Positions 34,110 through 44,174 of a stretch of 64,000 nucleotides of DNA are shown here, one piece after another (the first letter of the stretch is position 1; each line of letters starts with the position of its first letter). A model generated the notes under the pieces. It worked only from the letters and a program-made list of their open reading frames with translations, searched no databases and was not told the origin of the DNA. A program made the translations under genes and the position numbers. The stretch comes from Tsuneonella dongtanensis (GTDB taxonomy: Bacteria; Pseudomonadota; Alphaproteobacteria; Sphingomonadales; Sphingomonadaceae), in the NCBI RefSeq assembly GCF_001698205.1, contig NZ_CP016591.1, positions 1,550,001-1,614,000 of the forward strand. Direction: 5' to 3'.

Positions 34110-35359
34110 TCGGGGACCCGCTCGGCGTCCATGATCGAATGCGGCATGATCCGGTCGGCAACCACGGCGAATCTGTCCCCGTCGACCAGCACCTCGGCAA
34201 CGTACCCGCGGCTGTTGTAGCTCGAAGCCATCGTCGCGCCGTAGGCGCCGGCGGTCCGGAACACCGCGAGGTCCCCCGCCGACAAGGCATCGATTTCCCG
34301 GTCCATGGCGAAGGTATCGCCAGTTTCGCAGATCGGACCGACTATATGCGCGGTCATCCGCTCGCCGGTGGGTTCCACGGCATCGAAATCGTGCCAGGCG
34401 CCGTACATCGCGGGGCGGGCGAGGTCGTTCATTGCGGCATCGACGATCACGAACGGCGGGCCGTTTCCGCTACGCTTCGAGCGGATGACGCGGGTAAGGA
34501 GAACCCCCGCGTTGCCCGCGATTACCCTGCCCGGCTCGAACGACAGGCGCACGCCCCAGTCCCGGGTCACCCGCGCCACCATGGCGCCATATTCCGCCGG
34601 GGTCGGATAGGTTTCGCCCTTTTTGTACGGAACCCCAAGCCCGCCGCCGAGGTCGGCATGGGTGACCGTCTGACCGTTGGCGCGCAGTTCGGCGATCAGC
34701 GCGCCGAGCTTGGTGAATGCCGTCTCGAGCGGATCGAGGTCGCCCAGCTGGCTGCCGATATGAACTGCCACTCCGCGCATCTCTAGCCCGGGCTGCTCTG
34801 CAAGCGTGGCATAGATCGAGGCCGCGCGATCGAGCGGCACACCGAACTTGTTCTCGCGCTTGCCGGTCGAGATCTTCTCGTGAGTGCGGGCATCGACGTC
34901 CGGGTTGACCCGCAGCGCGCAAGCCACGCGGACCCCGCGGCGCTGGGCGATGAGCGAAAGCTCGTGGCCTTCCTCTTCGCTTTCGATGTTGAATTGCCCG
35001 ATGCCCACCTCGATCCCCTGGACAAGCTCGGCGTGGGTCTTGCCGACGCCGGAGAAGACCACGTCGTCCGGCTTCATGCCGGCCGCCAGCGCACGTGTCA
35101 GTTCGCCGCCGCTCACGACATCGGCGCCGAAGCCCTCCTTCGCGAGCACCCGCAAGACTGCGAGATTGGGATTCGACTTTACGGCGAACGCAATGTGCGG
35201 ATCGTCGAGGCCGGACAGGCCTTCGCGGAAGACCTGCGCATGACGGACGAGGGTCGCGCGCGAATAGACGTAGACCGGCGTACCGACCGCCTCCGCAATG
35301 GCGGGAAGGGGTACGTCCTCGACGTGGAGGACGCCGTTGCGAAGCGCGAAATGATCCAT
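34100..35359 (-). CDS. lysA: Diaminopimelate decarboxylase
   Basis: A 419-residue fold-III PLP enzyme making lysine from meso-diaminopimelate. The PLP Lys61 is in AFAVKSNPNL, the Gly-rich LGGGLGVPY binds phosphate, and the C-terminal CETGDTF supplies the active-site Cys from the partner subunit. Start at 35359 (MDHFALRNG). The order argH-lptM-lysA on the minus strand is a common proteobacterial arrangement, and lysA is 3' in it. The stop overlaps the siroheme gene. Confidence 0.95.
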   Translation of the reverse strand: MDHFALRNGVLHVEDVPLPAIAEAVGTPVYVYSRATLVRHAQVFREGLSGLDDPHIAFAVKSNPNLAVLRVLAKEGFGADVVSGGELTRALAAGMKPDDVVFSGVGKTHAELVQGIEVGIGQFNIESEEEGHELSLIAQRRGVRVACALRVNPDVDARTHEKISTGKRENKFGVPLDRAASIYATLAEQPGLEMRGVAVHIGSQLGDLDPLETAFTKLGALIAELRANGQTVTHADLGGGLGVPYKKGETYPTPAEYGAMVARVTRDWGVRLSFEPGRVIAGNAGVLLTRVIRSKRSGNGPPFVIVDAAMNDLARPAMYGAWHDFDAVEPTGERMTAHIVGPICETGDTFAMDREIDALSAGDLAVFRTAGAYGATMASSYNSRGYVAEVLVDGDRFAVVADRIMPHSIMDAERVPEWL

Positions 35360-35452
35360 CGGGGTGGCGATTAGCCGCGTCGGGCAAGCGCGCCAAGCAA
35401 GCCTTGCTTGGCCGGGCATGGCCGCAGGTTATCGGGTGTCAGGGCCCGACGT

Positions 35453-35701
35453 TCATTCCGGAGGAAGGTCGAAAGGGTCGTCCTGACGTTCTTCCGAACG
35501 CTTGCGCAGTTCGACCGAGCGCTCGGGCGCGGCCAGCGGATCGGGTGCCAGCAAGTCCTGCGCGTCGGGTTGCGCCTTCGCCCCGAACGGTGCCGGCGGC
35601 AGAGCCTGCCCCGGGAGCGGTTCGAGATCGGCTTTCTGACCGCACGCGCCGAGCATCAGGACGAGGGCGAGTGCCGGGAAAAGAGCAAGCGTGCGCTTCA
35701 T
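35453..35701 (-). CDS. lptM: LptM-like small lipoprotein
   Basis: An 82-residue lipoprotein with signal MKRTLALFPALALVLMLG and lipobox GAC followed by GQKADLEP, a signature of the LptM/YifL family that assists LptD disulfide formation in LPS transport. The mature region is Pro/Asp rich and unstructured-looking. It starts directly after the argH stop and precedes lysA, the conserved position for this family. The gene name is by family resemblance and context. Confidence 0.78.
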   Translation of the reverse strand: MKRTLALFPALALVLMLGACGQKADLEPLPGQALPPAPFGAKAQPDAQDLLAPDPLAAPERSVELRKRSEERQDDPFDLPPE

Positions 35702-37132
35702 CTAGGACTCCATGTCGAGCACGATCTTCGCGTCGGCGATCTGTTCCCTTACCCGCACCGGCGCCGTGCCGCCATAGCTGGCGCGCGCCGCGACCGATGC
35801 ATCGACAGACAGCGCGGCAAAGACCCGCTGGTCGATCCGCTGGTCGATTGCCTGCAGCTCCGCGAGGGTCAGCGCATCGAGCGCGACACCACGGGCCTCG
35901 GCAAGCTTGACCGCCGCGCCCGTAATGTGATGCGCTTCACGAAAGGGCACGTCCGCCTCGCGAACGAGCCAGTCGGCGAGGTCGGTTGCCGTCGCGTAGC
36001 CGAGCTCGGCGGCCTGTCGCATCCGGTCGGTGCGAAAATCGCTTCCCGACACCATTCCCGTCATCGCCGCGATGCTGAGGGCGAGAAGCCCGTGCGCCTC
36101 GAAAACCGGCGGCTTGTCGTCCTGCATGTCCTTCGAATAGGCGAGGGGAAGACCCTTCATCGTCACCATCAGCGCCGTGAGACAGCCGACGATGCGCCCC
36201 GCGTGCCCACGTACGAGCTCGGCTGCATCGGGGTTCTTCTTCTGCGGCATGATGGAACTGCCGGTACTCAGCGCATCGGGCAGGCGGACGAAGCCGAAGG
36301 GCTGGCTTGCCCACAGGATCAACTCTTCGGCGAGGCGGCTGAGGTGCAAGGCGCACTGGGCAGCCGCCTGCAGGTAATCGAGCGCGAAGTCGCGGTCGCT
36401 CACGGCATCGAGGCTGTTCGCGGTAGGCCGGTCGAAACCGAGAGCGGCGGCAGTCGCGTCGCGATCGAGAGGAAACCCGGTACCGGCAAGTGCTGCCGAG
36501 CCGAGGGGGCTTTCGTTCATCCGCGTGCGCGCATCGGCAAAGCGACTGCGGTCGCGCCTGATCATTTCGTAATAGGCCATCAGGTGATGCCCTAGCGTCA
36601 CCGGCTGCGCGGTCTGCAGGTGGGTGAAGCCGGGCATGATGCTGGCGGCGTGTTCGCCCGCGCGGCCTACCAGTGCGCGCTGGAGGTCGGCGAGGCCCGC
36701 GTCGACCTGGTCGATTGCATCGCGCACCCACAGGCGGAAGTCCGTCGCCACCTGGTCGTTGCGGCTGCGGCCTGTGTGGAGCCTGCCCGCGGGCGCGCCG
36801 ATGAGCTCGGCCAGGCGGCTCTCGGTGACCATGTGGATGTCCTCGAGATCCCAGTTCTCGGGCACTCCGTTCGCTTCGTACTCGGCGGCGACTTGGTCGA
36901 GACCATCGGCGATCGCCTGCGCGTCTTCCGCCGAGACGATCCCCTGGGACCCCAACATCGCGACATGCGCCTTGCTCGCGGCGATGTCCTGCCGCCACAG
37001 TGCCTTGTCGAACGGAATCGAGGCGTTGATTTCGCGCATGATCGCGCTAGGTCCCTCGGCGAAGCGCCCGCCCCACATCGCATTGGCCGCGCCGTCATGG
37101 GAGTTCGTCTTGTCGCTCAGACTATCGCTCAC
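35702..37132 (-). CDS. argH: Argininosuccinate lyase
   Basis: A 476-residue enzyme of the fumarase/aspartase superfamily that splits argininosuccinate into arginine and fumarate. Signature motifs: [11 protein letters not shown] at the N-terminus, [24 protein letters not shown] and [15 protein letters not shown]. The long reading starts at GTG 37132 and adds 18 residues before MWGGRF; the internal ATG at 37078 is an alternative. The GTG start overlaps the divergent TlpA-like gene by 23 bases, so if right the two promoters must lie inside each other's coding sequence. Confidence 0.94.
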   Translation of the reverse strand: MSDSLSDKTNSHDGAANAMWGGRFAEGPSAIMREINASIPFDKALWRQDIAASKAHVAMLGSQGIVSAEDAQAIADGLDQVAAEYEANGVPENWDLEDIHMVTESRLAELIGAPAGRLHTGRSRNDQVATDFRLWVRDAIDQVDAGLADLQRALVGRAGEHAASIMPGFTHLQTAQPVTLGHHLMAYYEMIRRDRSRFADARTRMNESPLGSAALAGTGFPLDRDATAAALGFDRPTANSLDAVSDRDFALDYLQAAAQCALHLSRLAEELILWASQPFGFVRLPDALSTGSSIMPQKKNPDAAELVRGHAGRIVGCLTALMVTMKGLPLAYSKDMQDDKPPVFEAHGLLALSIAAMTGMVSGSDFRTDRMRQAAELGYATATDLADWLVREADVPFREAHHITGAAVKLAEARGVALDALTLAELQAIDQRIDQRVFAALSVDASVAARASYGGTAPVRVREQIADAKIVLDMES

Positions 37133-37670
37133 GCTGGTTCTTTCGGCTTGCCTGGTTGGCGCGTGCAGTAGGGAAGACCCCGCCGAGCCGCAAGCGGAGG
37201 CGCAGGGAGCTGCGCTGACCGGAACGATAGACCGCAGCCGCGCAGGCGATCTGCTCCCCGCGGTGGCGTTGGCTCATCCGGATGGCAAGGAACTCAACAC
37301 AGGCGCGCTGACGGGGCAGCCGGTCCTGCTCAACCTCTGGGCGACGTGGTGCGCACCGTGTGTCGAGGAAATGCCGTTGCTCGATGCACTTGCCGGCCAA
37401 TACGAAGGCAAGATGCGGGTGATCGTCGCGAGCCAGGACCTTCAGGGTGCGGAGAAAGTCGTGCCGTTCTTCGCCAAGGCCAAGTACGCCCACCTCGAGC
37501 CTTGGCTTGACCGTGAAACCGACCTTTCGACCGCGCTGGGGGGCGACGGGGTCTTGCCGACTACCGTGCTCTACGATGCGAGCGGCCAGGAAGTGGCGCG
37601 GGTCGTCGGGGGTTACGACTGGCAGAGCCCGGAGGCCAAGGCGCTGGTGGACGAAGCCATCGGAAGCTGA
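37110..37670 (+). CDS. TlpA-like thioredoxin-fold lipoprotein
   Basis: A 186-residue exported thiol-disulfide protein. The signal and lipobox (LVGAC) occupy residues 1-18, and the thioredoxin fold has [15 protein letters not shown] with the CxxC pair, then [11 protein letters not shown] with the cis-Pro. TlpA/ResA proteins reduce periplasmic disulfides, for example in cytochrome c or oxidase maturation. The start is inferred as TTG 37110, which has GGGAG 6 bases before it and lines up with the signal. It overlaps the argH 5' end on the opposite strand. No cytochrome genes are adjacent. Confidence 0.82.
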   Translation: MSLRLSLTLVLSACLVGACSREDPAEPQAEAQGAALTGTIDRSRAGDLLPAVALAHPDGKELNTGALTGQPVLLNLWATWCAPCVEEMPLLDALAGQYEGKMRVIVASQDLQGAEKVVPFFAKAKYAHLEPWLDRETDLSTALGGDGVLPTTVLYDASGQEVARVVGGYDWQSPEAKALVDEAIGS

Positions 37671-37685
37671 CCGGGGCGGCGGGGC

Positions 37686-38885
37686 TCAGGCCTGCCCGAT
37701 GTCCCGCAGAAGATCGGCAAACCACGGCGTTTCGATGTCGAACCGCTTGCCGCCCTTGATCCGTTCGAACTCGATCGTGCGCAGTTCGTCGCCGCGCTCC
37801 TCGTCGTTGCCGATCACGCCCGATTCGCCTGCGAGGGCTGCATCGACCGCGTTGCGCACGCAGGCATCGATCAGGGCACGATCGGTCTCGTTCGCAGGCG
37901 CCGAGCGCGAGAAGTAGCCGCTCTTCTGCACGAGCACCTTCTCGGCCCCGAGCTGTTCGGCAAAACGCTTGCCGAACCACTGGCCGGGATTGACCTTGTC
38001 GAGCTGGACGTGGCCGAAGGGATCGCGCGGTACCTCGTCACCGGCTGCTTCCATTGCGGCGACGATCTCGCTCACGCCCGCGCCTTCGGCAACGAACAGG
38101 TTCACGCCGCCCTGCGAGTCCATGATCGCCTTCAGGCGATGCGCCTCGCCCTCGATGTCGAGCGCCATTTCGGGCACATAGACGCCGTGCACGTCCCAGC
38201 GGGCCGCGGCGTTTTCCATCCATTCCGCAAATGGTGCGCTCTTGACCCATTGGTGGTGCTCGAGCGCGGTTGCCGCGGTCAGCCAACCGCAATTGCGGCC
38301 CATGACCTCGTGGATGGTCAGCATGCGCGGATTGGCGGTGTGTTCGGCGATGACGTTGCGAGCGAAAACGGCGCCCTGCTCGGCCGCCGTCCACGCGCCG
38401 AGTGATTGGCGGATCGGGATGACGTCGTTGTCGATCGTCTTCGGAAGGCCGACGACAGTCAAATCGTACCCGTTTTGCTTGAGAAAGGCGGCAAGGTCGG
38501 CTGCGGCACCATTGGTATCGTCCCCGCCGATCGTATGGAGCACGTCGACCCCGTCGCGCGAAAGCTGCGCGGCGGCGACGGCCAGCGGATCCTCGCCCTC
38601 CTGCACGAGGCCGCGCTTCACGCAGTCGGCGACGTTGGTCAGTTTGACCCGGCTATTGCCGATAGGGCTGCCGCCAAAGGCGTGGAGGCGCGATGCGGCG
38701 GCGCGGACCTGTTCGGTTGCCTCGATCCAGTCGCCGGTCAGCAGGCCGGCGTAGCCGTTGCGATACGCGATGATGCGGACTTCCGGCGCTATCTCGGTGT
38801 AACGCTCGATCAGCCCGCCGACGGCGGAAGAGAGGCACGGCGCGAGACCGCCTGCGGTGAGGATTGCGACAGTGTTCACGGCCAT
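37686..38885 (-). CDS. pfp: PPi-type 6-phosphofructokinase
   Basis: A 399-residue phosphofructokinase of the pyrophosphate-dependent clade. The discriminating residues are Asp in GGDDT (residues 120-124), where ATP-dependent PFK has Gly, and Lys in PKTIDND (148-154), where the ATP type has Gly. It makes fructose 1,6-bisphosphate reversibly from PPi, relevant in sphingomonads which mostly use the Entner-Doudoroff route. No glycolysis gene is adjacent. It lies 62 bases downstream of tRNA-Val on the same strand. Convergent with the TlpA gene. Confidence 0.92.
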   Translation of the reverse strand: MAVNTVAILTAGGLAPCLSSAVGGLIERYTEIAPEVRIIAYRNGYAGLLTGDWIEATEQVRAAASRLHAFGGSPIGNSRVKLTNVADCVKRGLVQEGEDPLAVAAAQLSRDGVDVLHTIGGDDTNGAAADLAAFLKQNGYDLTVVGLPKTIDNDVIPIRQSLGAWTAAEQGAVFARNVIAEHTANPRMLTIHEVMGRNCGWLTAATALEHHQWVKSAPFAEWMENAAARWDVHGVYVPEMALDIEGEAHRLKAIMDSQGGVNLFVAEGAGVSEIVAAMEAAGDEVPRDPFGHVQLDKVNPGQWFGKRFAEQLGAEKVLVQKSGYFSRSAPANETDRALIDACVRNAVDAALAGESGVIGNDEERGDELRTIEFERIKGGKRFDIETPWFADLLRDIGQA

Positions 38886-38947
38886 GGCCGCGACAATGCC
38901 AAGCCGGAGGCGCTGCGCCTAGTCGAATAGCTATGCGGAGGATTGCG

Positions 38948-39023
38948 TGGTGGGCGCTGACGGGCTCGAACCGCCGACCCTCTCGGTGTAAACGAGATGC
39001 TCTACCAACTGAGCTAAGCGCCC
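38948..39023 (-). tRNA. tRNA-Val (TAC anticodon)
   Basis: The minus strand folds to a standard cloverleaf: acceptor GGGCGCT/AGCGCCC, D-arm GCTC/GAGC, anticodon arm CTCGT-TTACACC-GAG with TAC, T-loop TTCGAGC and encoded CCA. Anticodon TAC reads GTA (Val). Confidence 0.96.
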
Positions 39024-39098
39024 CTAGAAAACGGGTTCACGCGGTTGGGCGCTTTAGCCGGTTGGCGCTGGGCGTCAATCGGGGCTAGTGCGCTGGCG

Positions 39099-40076
39099 AT
39101 GGACACACCGCGTATCCGCATCCTCGCCACAGGCGGTACCATCGCGGGCAGCGCCGGCTCGGCGATCGAACGGGGCTACCGGCCGGGACAGATCGGGGTC
39201 GCCGAACTTCTCGGGGCTGCCGAAACGCTTGGTCTGGACGCTGCCTTCGCCGGTCGGGACATCGCAGCGATCGGCTCCCAAGACATCGGATGGCCGCAAT
39301 GGGACGCACTCCACCGCGAGATCGTGGCGGCAATGGCCGATGACGGCGTGGACGGGGTGATCGTTACCCACGGCACCGACACTGCAGAGGAGACGGCGTT
39401 CCTCCTCGACCTGACGCTTCCGGCAGGAAAGCCGGTGGTGCTCGTCGGCGCGATGCGGCCGGCGGATGCAGTGGGCAGCGACGGGATGCGCAATCTCGCC
39501 AACGCCGTCCGCGTGGCCGGCGACACAGCGGCTGCGGGCCGGGGCGTGCTGGTGGTGATGAGCGACCAGGTCTTCGCTGCGATCGATGTCCGCAAGGCGG
39601 CGACCGGAGGGGCCGAGGCCTTTCGCGGGTTCCCGCGCGGTCCTATCGGAAACGTCACCCCAACTTCGCTCGACTGGTTCGGACCGCCCGACCGCAGTGG
39701 GCGCGGGGCGCGGTTTGCTTGGCCCGATGCGCTGCCGAAGGTGGCGATTCTCCATGCCTATGCCGGAATGGACGCCGACGCAGTCGGTTGCTCGCTCGGC
39801 AACGGAGCTGCCGGACTCGTGCTTGCCGGATTGGGGCAGGGCAACGCGCCGGGCCCGGTGATCGAGGCTCTCGCTATATCGGGAGTGCCGGTCGTCCGCT
39901 CGAGCCGGGTCGACCAGGGCTCGGTCGATCGCAATCTCGAAGTGGACGATGATCGGTACGGCTTCGTGGCCGCGCGAGGGCTGGGCCCGGCGAAGTCGCG
40001 GATCCTGCTTCAGGTCCTCCTCGCGAGCGGGATGCGCGATCCCGCCCGCATGCAAGAAGAATTCGACCGACGTTAG
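39099..40076 (+). CDS. L-asparaginase
   Basis: A 325-residue bacterial-type asparaginase/glutaminase that hydrolyses asparagine to aspartate and ammonia. The first active-site motif is TGGTIAGS (residues 11-18) and the second is HGTDTAEE (91-98); VGAMRPADAVGSDG is the conserved substrate loop. No signal peptide, so it is probably cytoplasmic. The ATG at 39099 begins at the conserved strand; an earlier ATG adds 18 unsupported residues. The stop overlaps the convergent dehydrogenase gene by 4 bases. Confidence 0.9.
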   Translation: MDTPRIRILATGGTIAGSAGSAIERGYRPGQIGVAELLGAAETLGLDAAFAGRDIAAIGSQDIGWPQWDALHREIVAAMADDGVDGVIVTHGTDTAEETAFLLDLTLPAGKPVVLVGAMRPADAVGSDGMRNLANAVRVAGDTAAAGRGVLVVMSDQVFAAIDVRKAATGGAEAFRGFPRGPIGNVTPTSLDWFGPPDRSGRGARFAWPDALPKVAILHAYAGMDADAVGCSLGNGAAGLVLAGLGQGNAPGPVIEALAISGVPVVRSSRVDQGSVDRNLEVDDDRYGFVAARGLGPAKSRILLQVLLASGMRDPARMQEEFDRR

Positions 40077-41185
40077 CCCCAGGGCGTCACGAGGTATTTC
40101 TCGCCCGTCTTCATCTGGCGGTAGTCGAGGATCGCGTCCTTGGTCAGCATGCCCTCGAGATCCACCTTGCTCTTGTAGTGGCTGGCGAAGGTGGTCGTCA
40201 GATTGTCGAGCACCCGCTTGCGCATCCGCATCGTGGTTTCCATCCCGGCCATCTGGAGGAACGGGGTCAGGAGCCAGCCAGACAGCGTCCAGCCGAATCC
40301 GTATGCCGGGGCGAGAATGGTCGGGCCGAAGTCGAGACGGCCATAGATGAACATCCGCTTCGCCTGCGTGGAGCCGTAGCGCGAGTATTCCTTCATCTTC
40401 GATACAGCGACCTGCTCCATCGCCTTGAAGCAGGAATCGACCATCGATCCACCTCCGATCGGGTCGAAGCCGTAGAATGCGTCGGTGGCGTCGATGGCCG
40501 CGCGCAGGTTCGCCATGAAGTCCCCGTCGGACGAATTGACGACGTGCTCCGCGCCCTGCGCCTTGAGCTGGTCGACCTGCTCCTGTTTGCGCACGATGTT
40601 CACCAGGGCCATCCCGTCCTCGCGGCAGATTCGATCGAGCATCAGGCCGAGGTTCGATGCACCGACAGTGTGGAGGATCGCATTCTGACCGTCGATCTTC
40701 GCGTTCTCGACGAAGCCCAGCGCCGTCATCGGGTTGACGAAGCTCGACGCGCCGGCTTCCGAACTGTGGTCACCGAGCGGCAGGCACATCGCGGCATCGG
40801 CGATTGCGTATTGCGAGAACGCCGTGCCCGGCACGCAGGCGACGCGCTGTCCCATCAGTGCCTTGGCCATGTCCGAATCGCCGGTCGCGACGACGGTGCC
40901 CGCACCTTCGTTGCCGGCGGGCAGGCGCTGGCCGTGGCGCGCCCTCTGACCCGACAGAAACGGGTCAGGCATCTTCGCCACGACCTTGCCGGCGGAATAC
41001 TCGGCGTTCTCGAAATCTGCGGCGCTCGTCAGGATCGCGAGATCGGACGGGTTGATCGGGGCCGCCTCCATCTTCACCAGCACCTGGTTGCCGGTCGGCT
41101 CGCGGAATTCGCTCTCGACTACCTCGAGCGTCAGGTTGCCGTCGGGGGTGAGGGTGGTGAAGAGCTGCTTGCCGGTGGTCGCCAT
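40073..41185 (-). CDS. Zinc-type alcohol dehydrogenase / quinone oxidoreductase-like
   Basis: A 370-residue medium-chain dehydrogenase/reductase. The N-terminal GroES-like part has APINPSDLAIL and GNEGAGTVVATG, and the Rossmann part includes LHTVGASNLGLMLDRI. It lacks the structural-zinc Cys lobe seen in classical alcohol dehydrogenases and looks closer to quinone-oxidoreductase or enoyl-reductase types. The substrate is unknown. A C-terminal part with YRQMKTGEKYLVTP is typical of a subgroup in Sphingomonadales. Start at 41185. Confidence 0.8.
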   Translation of the reverse strand: MATTGKQLFTTLTPDGNLTLEVVESEFREPTGNQVLVKMEAAPINPSDLAILTSAADFENAEYSAGKVVAKMPDPFLSGQRARHGQRLPAGNEGAGTVVATGDSDMAKALMGQRVACVPGTAFSQYAIADAAMCLPLGDHSSEAGASSFVNPMTALGFVENAKIDGQNAILHTVGASNLGLMLDRICREDGMALVNIVRKQEQVDQLKAQGAEHVVNSSDGDFMANLRAAIDATDAFYGFDPIGGGSMVDSCFKAMEQVAVSKMKEYSRYGSTQAKRMFIYGRLDFGPTILAPAYGFGWTLSGWLLTPFLQMAGMETTMRMRKRVLDNLTTTFASHYKSKVDLEGMLTKDAILDYRQMKTGEKYLVTPWG

Positions 41186-41243
41186 GATCCGAGTCTCCCA
41201 GTTGCGGTTTGAAACTGTCGCTAGGCCCGCAGGGCGATGTTGG

Positions 41244-41993
41244 CTAGCCCTCGCCGGGATAGACCGCGCGCATGAAGTAGAGTCCATGCGGCGGCGCATT
41301 GAGGCCGAGCGCCTGACGGTCGCGCGCTTCTAGGGCCTCGGCAACTTGGCCGATGCGCCAGCGCCCCATGCCGACGAGCGCGAGGCAGCCCACCATGCTG
41401 CGCACCTGGTGATGCAGGAAGCTGCGCGCGGCGGCCGCGACGATCACGTGCTCTTGCTCCCGCCGTACGCTGATTTGATCGAGCGTCTTTACGGGGCTTG
41501 CCGCCTGGCACTGGACCGACCGAAAGGTCGTGAAGTCGTGGGTTCCGACAAGCGCTTGCGCAGCCTCGTGCATCGCCTCGGCGTCAAGCGGCTGAGGCAC
41601 CTGCCAGGCGCGGTTCGCCTCGAGGGTAAGCGGCGCACGGCGGTTGGCGATGCGGTACTCGTAGGCGCGTCCAATGCATGAAAACCGCGCGTGCCAATCG
41701 TCGGCCACCACCTCGCACGCCAGAACGGCCACCGGGTTCGGTCGCAGGTGTGCGTTCAGCGCCTCCATCAACCGGAAGGGTTCGATTGCCTTTACGATGT
41801 CGAGGTGCGCGCGCATCGCAAGCGCATGCACTCCGGTGTCGGTGCGGCCGGCCGCACGGAGCGTCACCGTCTCGCCGGTCACGCGTGCGGCTGCCTCCTC
41901 GACTGCCTGCTGCACGCTCGGCCCGGTGGCCTGGCGCTGCAGGCCGAAGAACGGGGTGCCGTCGTATTCGAGGGTCAGCGCAAAGCGGGTCAC
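41244..41993 (-). CDS. truA: tRNA pseudouridine(38-40) synthase
   Basis: A 249-residue TruA, which makes pseudouridine at positions 38-40 in the anticodon arm. The catalytic Asp52 is in [11 protein letters not shown], and [14 protein letters not shown] is the conserved C-terminal motif. The GTG start at 41993 overlaps the fmt stop by 4 bases; the upstream ATG would enter fmt. Part of fmt-truA. Confidence 0.93.
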   Translation of the reverse strand: MTRFALTLEYDGTPFFGLQRQATGPSVQQAVEEAAARVTGETVTLRAAGRTDTGVHALAMRAHLDIVKAIEPFRLMEALNAHLRPNPVAVLACEVVADDWHARFSCIGRAYEYRIANRRAPLTLEANRAWQVPQPLDAEAMHEAAQALVGTHDFTTFRSVQCQAASPVKTLDQISVRREQEHVIVAAAARSFLHHQVRSMVGCLALVGMGRWRIGQVAEALEARDRQALGLNAPPHGLYFMRAVYPGEG

Positions 41994-42895
41994 CCGATCG
42001 GGGTTCCTGCCGGTATCGGCTTGCCGCGAAGGAAAGCGTCGACGTCCATCGCCGGCTTCCCGGCGCGCTGGATGCGCACCGGGCGCAGCGCTGCATAGCC
42101 GCAAGCGATCGTGAGCCGGTCGTCGAGTGTCGTCCCCGGCTTGCCTTCACGCGCGACGACCTGGGCTTTCAGCACCTTGATCCGCTCGCCATCCAGCTCG
42201 AACCACGCGCCGGGAAACGGGGCGAGGCCGCGCACCTTGCGCTCGATCGCTTCGGCGCCGTCGATCCAGTCGATCCTGGCCTCGGCCTTGTCGATCTTGG
42301 GTGCGTAGCTCGCCTCCGCATCGTCCTGCGGCACGGCATGGAGCATCGGCAGGTCGATCAGCGTACCCACCAAGAGCTGCGCACCGATCTCGGCGAGCTC
42401 CTCGGTCAATTCGCCCGCGGTCTTGTCCTCGATCGGCGTGCGCGCCGTGGCGAGCATCGGGCCGGTATCGAGGCCGGCCTCCATCCGCATGATCGTGATG
42501 CCGGTGACGGGATCGCCCGCCATGATCGCGCGCTGGATCGGTGCCGCACCACGCCAATGCGGCAGCAGGCTGGCATGGACGTTGAGGCAACCGTTCCTGG
42601 GAATGTCGAGCACGGCTTGCGGCAGGATCAGGCCATAGGCCGCGACGACCGCGAGATCGGGCTCCAGCGACGCGAGCTCGGCCTGGGCCTCCGGCGACCT
42701 GAGCGAGGCAGGGCAGCGCACCGGGATATGGCGGATCTCCGCCTCGACCTGCACCGCGCTGGGCTGGAGCTGCTTGCCGCGACCGGCGGGGCGGGGCGGC
42801 TGGGTATAGACGGCCGCGATCTCGTGCCCCGCATCGTGGAGCGCGGCAAGCGTCGGCACCGCAAATGCCGGCGTACCCATGAAGACGATGCGCAT
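41990..42895 (-). CDS. fmt: Methionyl-tRNA formyltransferase
   Basis: A 301-residue enzyme formylating the initiator tRNA. The N-terminal strand is [14 protein letters not shown], the folate/active site region is [19 protein letters not shown], and [14 protein letters not shown] follows. The C-terminal OB domain is present. Divergent from recR-def; def is thus 0.7 kb away on the opposite strand instead of in the more common def-fmt operon. truA overlaps its stop. Confidence 0.94.
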   Translation of the reverse strand: MRIVFMGTPAFAVPTLAALHDAGHEIAAVYTQPPRPAGRGKQLQPSAVQVEAEIRHIPVRCPASLRSPEAQAELASLEPDLAVVAAYGLILPQAVLDIPRNGCLNVHASLLPHWRGAAPIQRAIMAGDPVTGITIMRMEAGLDTGPMLATARTPIEDKTAGELTEELAEIGAQLLVGTLIDLPMLHAVPQDDAEASYAPKIDKAEARIDWIDGAEAIERKVRGLAPFPGAWFELDGERIKVLKAQVVAREGKPGTTLDDRLTIACGYAALRPVRIQRAGKPAMDVDAFLRGKPIPAGTPIG

Positions 42896-42947
42896 AAGCG
42901 GTTCGGATACCTTTCGCGGGGGGAGGGCAGCCCCTATCTCCCGCTCC

Positions 42948-43544
42948 ATGGCATCGCAAGAGATCGAGACGCTGGCCGGAGCGCTGGCGCGCCTGCCCGG
43001 CTTGGGTCCGCGCAGTGCGCGGCGGGCGGTGCTGTGGCTGGTGAAGCGGCGCGAGACGGCGCTTCGCCAGCTCGTGTCCGCACTGCAGGAAGTGCAGGAC
43101 AAGCTCGTCGAGTGCGGTACCTGCGGCAACGTCGACACGCAGAACCCCTGCGGCATTTGCACCGATCCCCGCCGCGACCAGCGCAGCCTGTGCGTAGTCG
43201 AGGATGTCGCCGACCTCTGGGCGCTCGACCGCGCGAAGCTGTTCACCGGGCGCTACCACGTGCTCGGCGGGCGGCTGTCGGCGCTCGACGGCGTAGGGCC
43301 GGAGGACCTGTCGATCGGGATCTTGCTCGAGCGGGTGCGGCAAGGCGGGATCGACGAGGTCGTCCTGGCGACCAACGCTACGCTCGAGGGGCAGACGACC
43401 GCGCATTACATAGCGGAAAGGCTCGAAGGGATGCCGGTGCGCATCACCCAACTCGCCCACGGCCTGCCGGTCGGCGGCGAGCTCGACTACCTCGACGAAG
43501 GGACTTTGGCGCAGGCGTTGAGGGCCAGGCGACCGGTGGGCTGA
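42948..43544 (+). CDS. recR: Recombination mediator RecR
   Basis: A 198-residue RecR that works with RecF and RecO to load RecA on gapped DNA. It has the helix-hairpin-helix start [15 protein letters not shown], the zinc-finger [18 protein letters not shown], and a Toprim domain beginning [10 protein letters not shown]. Start at 42948. def follows 42 bases downstream on the same strand. It is divergent from fmt. Confidence 0.94.
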   Translation: MASQEIETLAGALARLPGLGPRSARRAVLWLVKRRETALRQLVSALQEVQDKLVECGTCGNVDTQNPCGICTDPRRDQRSLCVVEDVADLWALDRAKLFTGRYHVLGGRLSALDGVGPEDLSIGILLERVRQGGIDEVVLATNATLEGQTTAHYIAERLEGMPVRITQLAHGLPVGGELDYLDEGTLAQALRARRPVG

Positions 43545-43586
43545 CACTCACTTGTCGTTCAGCGGCAGTGTGATTATCTGCGGCGC

Positions 43587-44150
43587 ATGGCCATCCGCGA
43601 AATCCTTGAAGTGCCGGACCCCCGGCTGAAGACCGTATCGACGCCCGTCACCGAGTTCGACGACGAGCTGCGCACGCTCGTCGACGACATGTTCGAGACG
43701 ATGTATGCCGCCAACGGCATTGGTCTTGCGGCGATCCAGGTCGGCGTGCCCAAGCGGCTGCTGGTGGTCGACCTCCAGCCCGAGGATCCCGACGCCGAGC
43801 CGGTCGCCTGCGACCATGACGGCCACCATCATCACCATCAGCCGACCAGGAAGGAACCGCGGGTCTTCGTGAACCCCGAGATCCTCGATCCGGCGGACGA
43901 ACTGGCGACCTATCAGGAAGGATGCCTGTCGGTCCCGGACATTTACGCCGACGTCGATCGCCCGGCCCGGTGCCGCGTTCGCTGGCAGGATCTGGACGGC
44001 AATTTTCATGAAGAGGTGATGGAGGGGCTCGCTGCCACGTGCATGCAGCACGAGATGGATCACCTCGAAGGGATCCTGTTCATCGATCACCTCAGCCGCC
44101 TCAAGCGGCAGATGGCCTTGAAGAAGCTGCAAAAGCTGCGGGCGGCCTGA
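43587..44150 (+). CDS. def: Peptide deformylase with a His-rich loop
   Basis: A 187-residue deformylase that removes the N-formyl group from nascent proteins. All three motifs are intact: [10 protein letters not shown] (44-53), EGCLSVP (111-117) and QHEMDHLEG (154-162), so Cys113, His155 and His159 bind the metal. Between motif I and II an insertion has HDGHHHHHQ (five consecutive His at 80-84), giving a longer loop than in most PDFs. Context: recR-def, opposite fmt. The loop could bind metal but this is unproven. Confidence 0.93.
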   Translation: MAIREILEVPDPRLKTVSTPVTEFDDELRTLVDDMFETMYAANGIGLAAIQVGVPKRLLVVDLQPEDPDAEPVACDHDGHHHHHQPTRKEPRVFVNPEILDPADELATYQEGCLSVPDIYADVDRPARCRVRWQDLDGNFHEEVMEGLAATCMQHEMDHLEGILFIDHLSRLKRQMALKKLQKLRAA

Positions 44151-44174
44151 CGCGCAGACCGCCCGCGCGCCGGG

